In this document: in pieces, positions 61,778 through 64,000 of the stretch
How the letters are laid out: each line of letters opens with the position of its first letter
Position numbering within the stretch: position 1 is the first letter of the stretch
Source: Burkholderia lata
GTDB taxonomy: Bacteria > Pseudomonadota > Gammaproteobacteria > Burkholderiales > Burkholderiaceae
Assembly (NCBI RefSeq): GCF_000012945.1
Contig: NC_007510.1
Coordinates: 2,046,001-2,110,000 of the forward strand
Direction of reading: 5' to 3'
Length of the DNA: 64,000 bases
The notes under the pieces: model-generated
What the model was told of the DNA's origin: nothing
The model's database searches: none
The model's input: the letters and a program-made list of their open reading frames with translations, nothing else
Translations under genes and position numbers: made by a program

Positions 61778-64000
61778 TCACTTGCCGACTTTCGCCGCCG
61801 CCCGCTGTGCCGCCTTCGCATTCATCTGACCGAACAGCTCCGAGCACGGCACATCGCGGTTGTTGCTCGGCGCGATCAGCGGAATCAACGCCGCGAACGG
61901 GTTGATCAGCCCGAGGCCGACCATCGCGCCGGCGCGCAACGCAAGTGCGCCCGCATCGACGCCGACGTCCGGATTCTTGAACGTGCCCTTCGCATACAGC
62001 GGCGAGCGCAGCGAGAAGATCCGGAAACCCTTCGTGTGCGGGTGGATCTTCAGGTTCAGCGTTTCGTCGCGCAGGCTGATCGGGCCGTCGACGTTGATCA
62101 GCGCGTCGTCCGTATCAAGCGCGAAGACCTTCGGGTCGAGAATGCCGTTGGTCGCGACGAAGTCGATCGCCGCGCAGTTGATCTTCACGTCGTTGTTGCC
62201 GAACAGCTTCTCGTAGACGACGTTCGCGACGTTCAGCCCCGCCGCTTCCATCAGCAGGCGGCTGATGCGGCCGTCCGTCACGAGTGCCTTCACTTCGCCG
62301 GTCGACGTCGCGGCCAGCGCGGCCGGCGAGTTGCCGGTCGCCGACAGCGACGCATCGCCGTTGATCTCGCCGAGCGCCGACTGCATGACCTTCTGCGCCG
62401 GGAACAGCTGCTTGAGCTTCAGGTGCCGCGCCGCCACCGTGAAGCGGCCCTTCAGCGGCGCACCGCTGCCGTCGAGATGCGCGGTCGTTGCGAGTGTGCC
62501 GCCCGCGACACCGAACTGCAGCGGCTCGAGCGACAGCACGCCGTCCGTCATCACGATGTGCGTGTACAGGTTGGTGATCGGCAGGTCCGAACTCTTGACC
62601 AGCTTGCGGCCCGTGAACTTGACGTCCGCGTCGAGTGCGCGCCAGCGGTCGGTGCGGAACGTCTCGACCGGCAGCACGCGGCTCGACGGCTGTTTCGTCG
62701 TGTCGCCGCGCTTGGCTTTGCTCGCGGCCGTATCCGCGCCGATCACCGGCGCGAGATCGGAGAACTGCAGCAGGTTCGACACGAGCTCGCCCGACAGCTT
62801 CGGCCGCGGCTCGCGCTGCTCGTAGGCAAGCGTGCCGCCGAGATCGCTGCCGCCGACGCGGCCGTTGAAGTTCTCGTAGCGGAACGTGCTGGCCTTGCGC
62901 TTGAAGTTGCCGATCAGCCGGCCTTCCGTCGCGTAAGGCGGCGTATCGGGCAGCGTGATGCCGGTCAGCTGGTAAAGGTGCGACATCGACGTGCCCTGCA
63001 ACCACAGCCGCAGGTCGATGGCCGCGAGATGCATCGGATCGGTCAGCGTGCCGACGATCGCGAGCCGCGTGTCGCCGGCCTTCACATCGGCCTGCAACGG
63101 GAACGGCTGCGACGCGTCCTGGATCGCGAGCACACCTCCCAGCTTGCCGGTGCCGCTGATCGGTACATTCTTGTAGCGGCCGTCGACTTTCAGCCCGAAC
63201 GCATAGGTCGGGCCGGACGGCTTCGCGGGCGCCGCGACGCTGCTTGCGCCGCTTGCACCAGACGCGGCAGCAGCCGATGCCGAAGCGGTGGACGAAGAAG
63301 ACGAAGCCGACACCACGGCAGACGCGGCCGAAGCCCCCGTTGCCGACGCCGCACTCGCAGCCTGCGCAGCGGAAGCGCTCGACGCGGCCTCCGCGTTGGC
63401 CTTCGCGCTCAACTGCGCAGCACCGTGCTTGCCGACACGCTGCGCCGATGCCGCGCGCGACGTCTGCTCCTGCTCCTTCAGCACGTCGCCGAGCGGAATC
63501 GGCTGCCCGAGCGTATCGATCGCGACGCTCAGGTCGGCCTTCGTGATTGCGTCGCGATACGTGACGGTGCCCTTCGCGAAGCCGAAGCTGTCGAGCCGCA
63601 CCTTCCACGGCGACGGCTGCGACGATTGCTTGAACTGGAAGGTCCACGTGTTGCGGCCGTCGGCCAGCCGCTCGAGATCGACGGCCGGATTCACGACGTC
63701 GATCGACGGAATCACGATTTCATGCGCGAGCAGCGGCAGGATCGCGAGATCGAAGTGCGCAGCATCGAGCGTGACGAACTTGGGTGTCTTCGCCCAGTCG
63801 GGGTTGCCGATCTCGAGCTGCGTGGCCGTCAAGCTCGGCCAGGGCACCCAGGCGCGCCAGCCAGTTTCGCCGTCGGGGCGGCGCCAGCCGACCTTCAGGT
63901 CGCCGTTGATCGCGAACGGGCGGCCGAGTGCGGCCGTGACCTGTTCGTTGACCCACGGCTTCGCGCGATTCCAGTCGAAGGCGAAGAGAAAGACGCCGGC
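61778..64000 (-). CDS. AsmA-family protein, truncated by the window edge
   Basis: The C-terminal 740 or so residues of an AsmA/YhjG-type protein; the start lies beyond 64000 and the reading frame continues without a stop to the window edge. Family features are RPFAINGDLKVGWRRPDGE and PWPSLTATQLEIGNPDW near the visible start. A long Ala/Ser-rich low-complexity insert lies around residues 190-255 of the visible part. The later SLEPLQFGVAGGTLATTAHLDGSGAPLKGRFTVAARHL is the AsmA C-terminal repeat. Members are membrane-anchored periplasmic proteins implicated in lipid transport to the outer membrane. Confidence 0.88.
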   Translation of the reverse strand, partial: AGVFLFAFDWNRAKPWVNEQVTAALGRPFAINGDLKVGWRRPDGETGWRAWVPWPSLTATQLEIGNPDWAKTPKFVTLDAAHFDLAILPLLAHEIVIPSIDVVNPAVDLERLADGRNTWTFQFKQSSQPSPWKVRLDSFGFAKGTVTYRDAITKADLSVAIDTLGQPIPLGDVLKEQEQTSRAASAQRVGKHGAAQLSAKANAEAASSASAAQAASAASATGASAASAVVSASSSSSTASASAAAASGASGASSVAAPAKPSGPTYAFGLKVDGRYKNVPISGTGKLGGVLAIQDASQPFPLQADVKAGDTRLAIVGTLTDPMHLAAIDLRLWLQGTSMSHLYQLTGITLPDTPPYATEGRLIGNFKRKASTFRYENFNGRVGGSDLGGTLAYEQREPRPKLSGELVSNLLQFSDLAPVIGADTAASKAKRGDTTKQPSSRVLPVETFRTDRWRALDADVKFTGRKLVKSSDLPITNLYTHIVMTDGVLSLEPLQFGVAGGTLATTAHLDGSGAPLKGRFTVAARHLKLKQLFPAQKVMQSALGEINGDASLSATGNSPAALAATSTGEVKALVTDGRISRLLMEAAGLNVANVVYEKLFGNNDVKINCAAIDFVATNGILDPKVFALDTDDALINVDGPISLRDETLNLKIHPHTKGFRIFSLRSPLYAKGTFKNPDVGVDAGALALRAGAMVGLGLINPFAALIPLIAPSNNRDVPCSELFGQMNAKAAQRAAAKVGK

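Overview
The window is a high-GC (roughly two thirds G+C) stretch of a Burkholderia-type betaproteobacterial chromosome, most like the Burkholderia cepacia complex. The codon bias (GCG, CTG, CGC, GTG/TTG starts), the PGDYG and DUF3022-type proteins, the long antisense shadow frames and the gene families all fit. I see 62 protein-coding genes, one of them cut by the right edge. I see no rRNA, tRNA, CRISPR array, complete insertion sequence or prophage.

Layout. 0.2-0.35 kb: an AT-rich non-coding patch. 0.65-5.3 kb: housekeeping genes (YbaK-type editing protein, cysteine synthase, adenosine-specific kinase, YciI, CorA) and an orphan CydX overlapping a small P-loop kinase. 5.4-13.2 kb: a saccharopine-dehydrogenase-like enzyme, membrane and lipoproteins, a QseBC/PmrAB-type two-component pair, an Lrp-family regulator, a Spy/CpxP-like chaperone and several family-only proteins. 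13.3-19.1 kb: a complete 2-ketogluconate operon (kguE-kguK-kguT-kguD-ptxS) with a PtxS-like operator and two arrays of 49-bp hairpin repeats in its two large gaps. 19.2-23.1 kb: a divergent LysR/YeiH pair and a ClC channel. 23.2-31 kb: a TetR-controlled RND efflux operon and a MerR/TipAS-like regulator. 31.2-32.7 kb: an HTH/DUF2975 pair and a secreted protein. 32.75-37.8 kb: a sulfide oxidation locus (FisR-type sigma-54 activator, persulfide dioxygenase, DUF442-SQR fusion, TauE/SafE exporter). 38-42.6 kb: a putrescine ABC importer (potFGHI), preceded by a small membrane protein lying between two identical 48-bp terminators. 43-49 kb: DUF1289, OmpW, nitronate monooxygenase, aldehyde dehydrogenase and hypothetical proteins. 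49-51.3 kb: an AT-rich island with a single AIPR-type abortive infection gene. 51.5-59.3 kb: a secreted protein, a NodB deacetylase and a compact unrecognised biosynthetic cluster. 59.5-64 kb: YbiT ABC-F ATPase, a lipocalin-like protein and an AsmA-family protein truncated by the window edge.

What works together. The kgu genes import and phosphorylate 2-ketogluconate and reduce it toward 6-phosphogluconate under PtxS control. The sulfur locus oxidises sulfide to persulfide (SQR), then persulfide to sulfite (dioxygenase), and exports sulfite or sulfate (TauE), with the three-cysteine activator sensing sulfane sulfur.

The most novel candidate is the minus-strand operon at 54.4-59.3 kb: FkbM methyltransferase, APH-fold kinase, radical SAM enzyme with extra cysteines, N-terminally truncated asparagine-synthetase-like enzyme and MGT glycosyltransferase. 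Its genes are joined by overlaps or gaps of at most 7 nt. It is flanked by a CmcI-type methyltransferase, a second APH-fold kinase and a polysaccharide deacetylase. It looks like a small glycosylated, amidated natural product pathway whose product I cannot name. The second is the tandem hairpin array, whose stems show compensatory changes.
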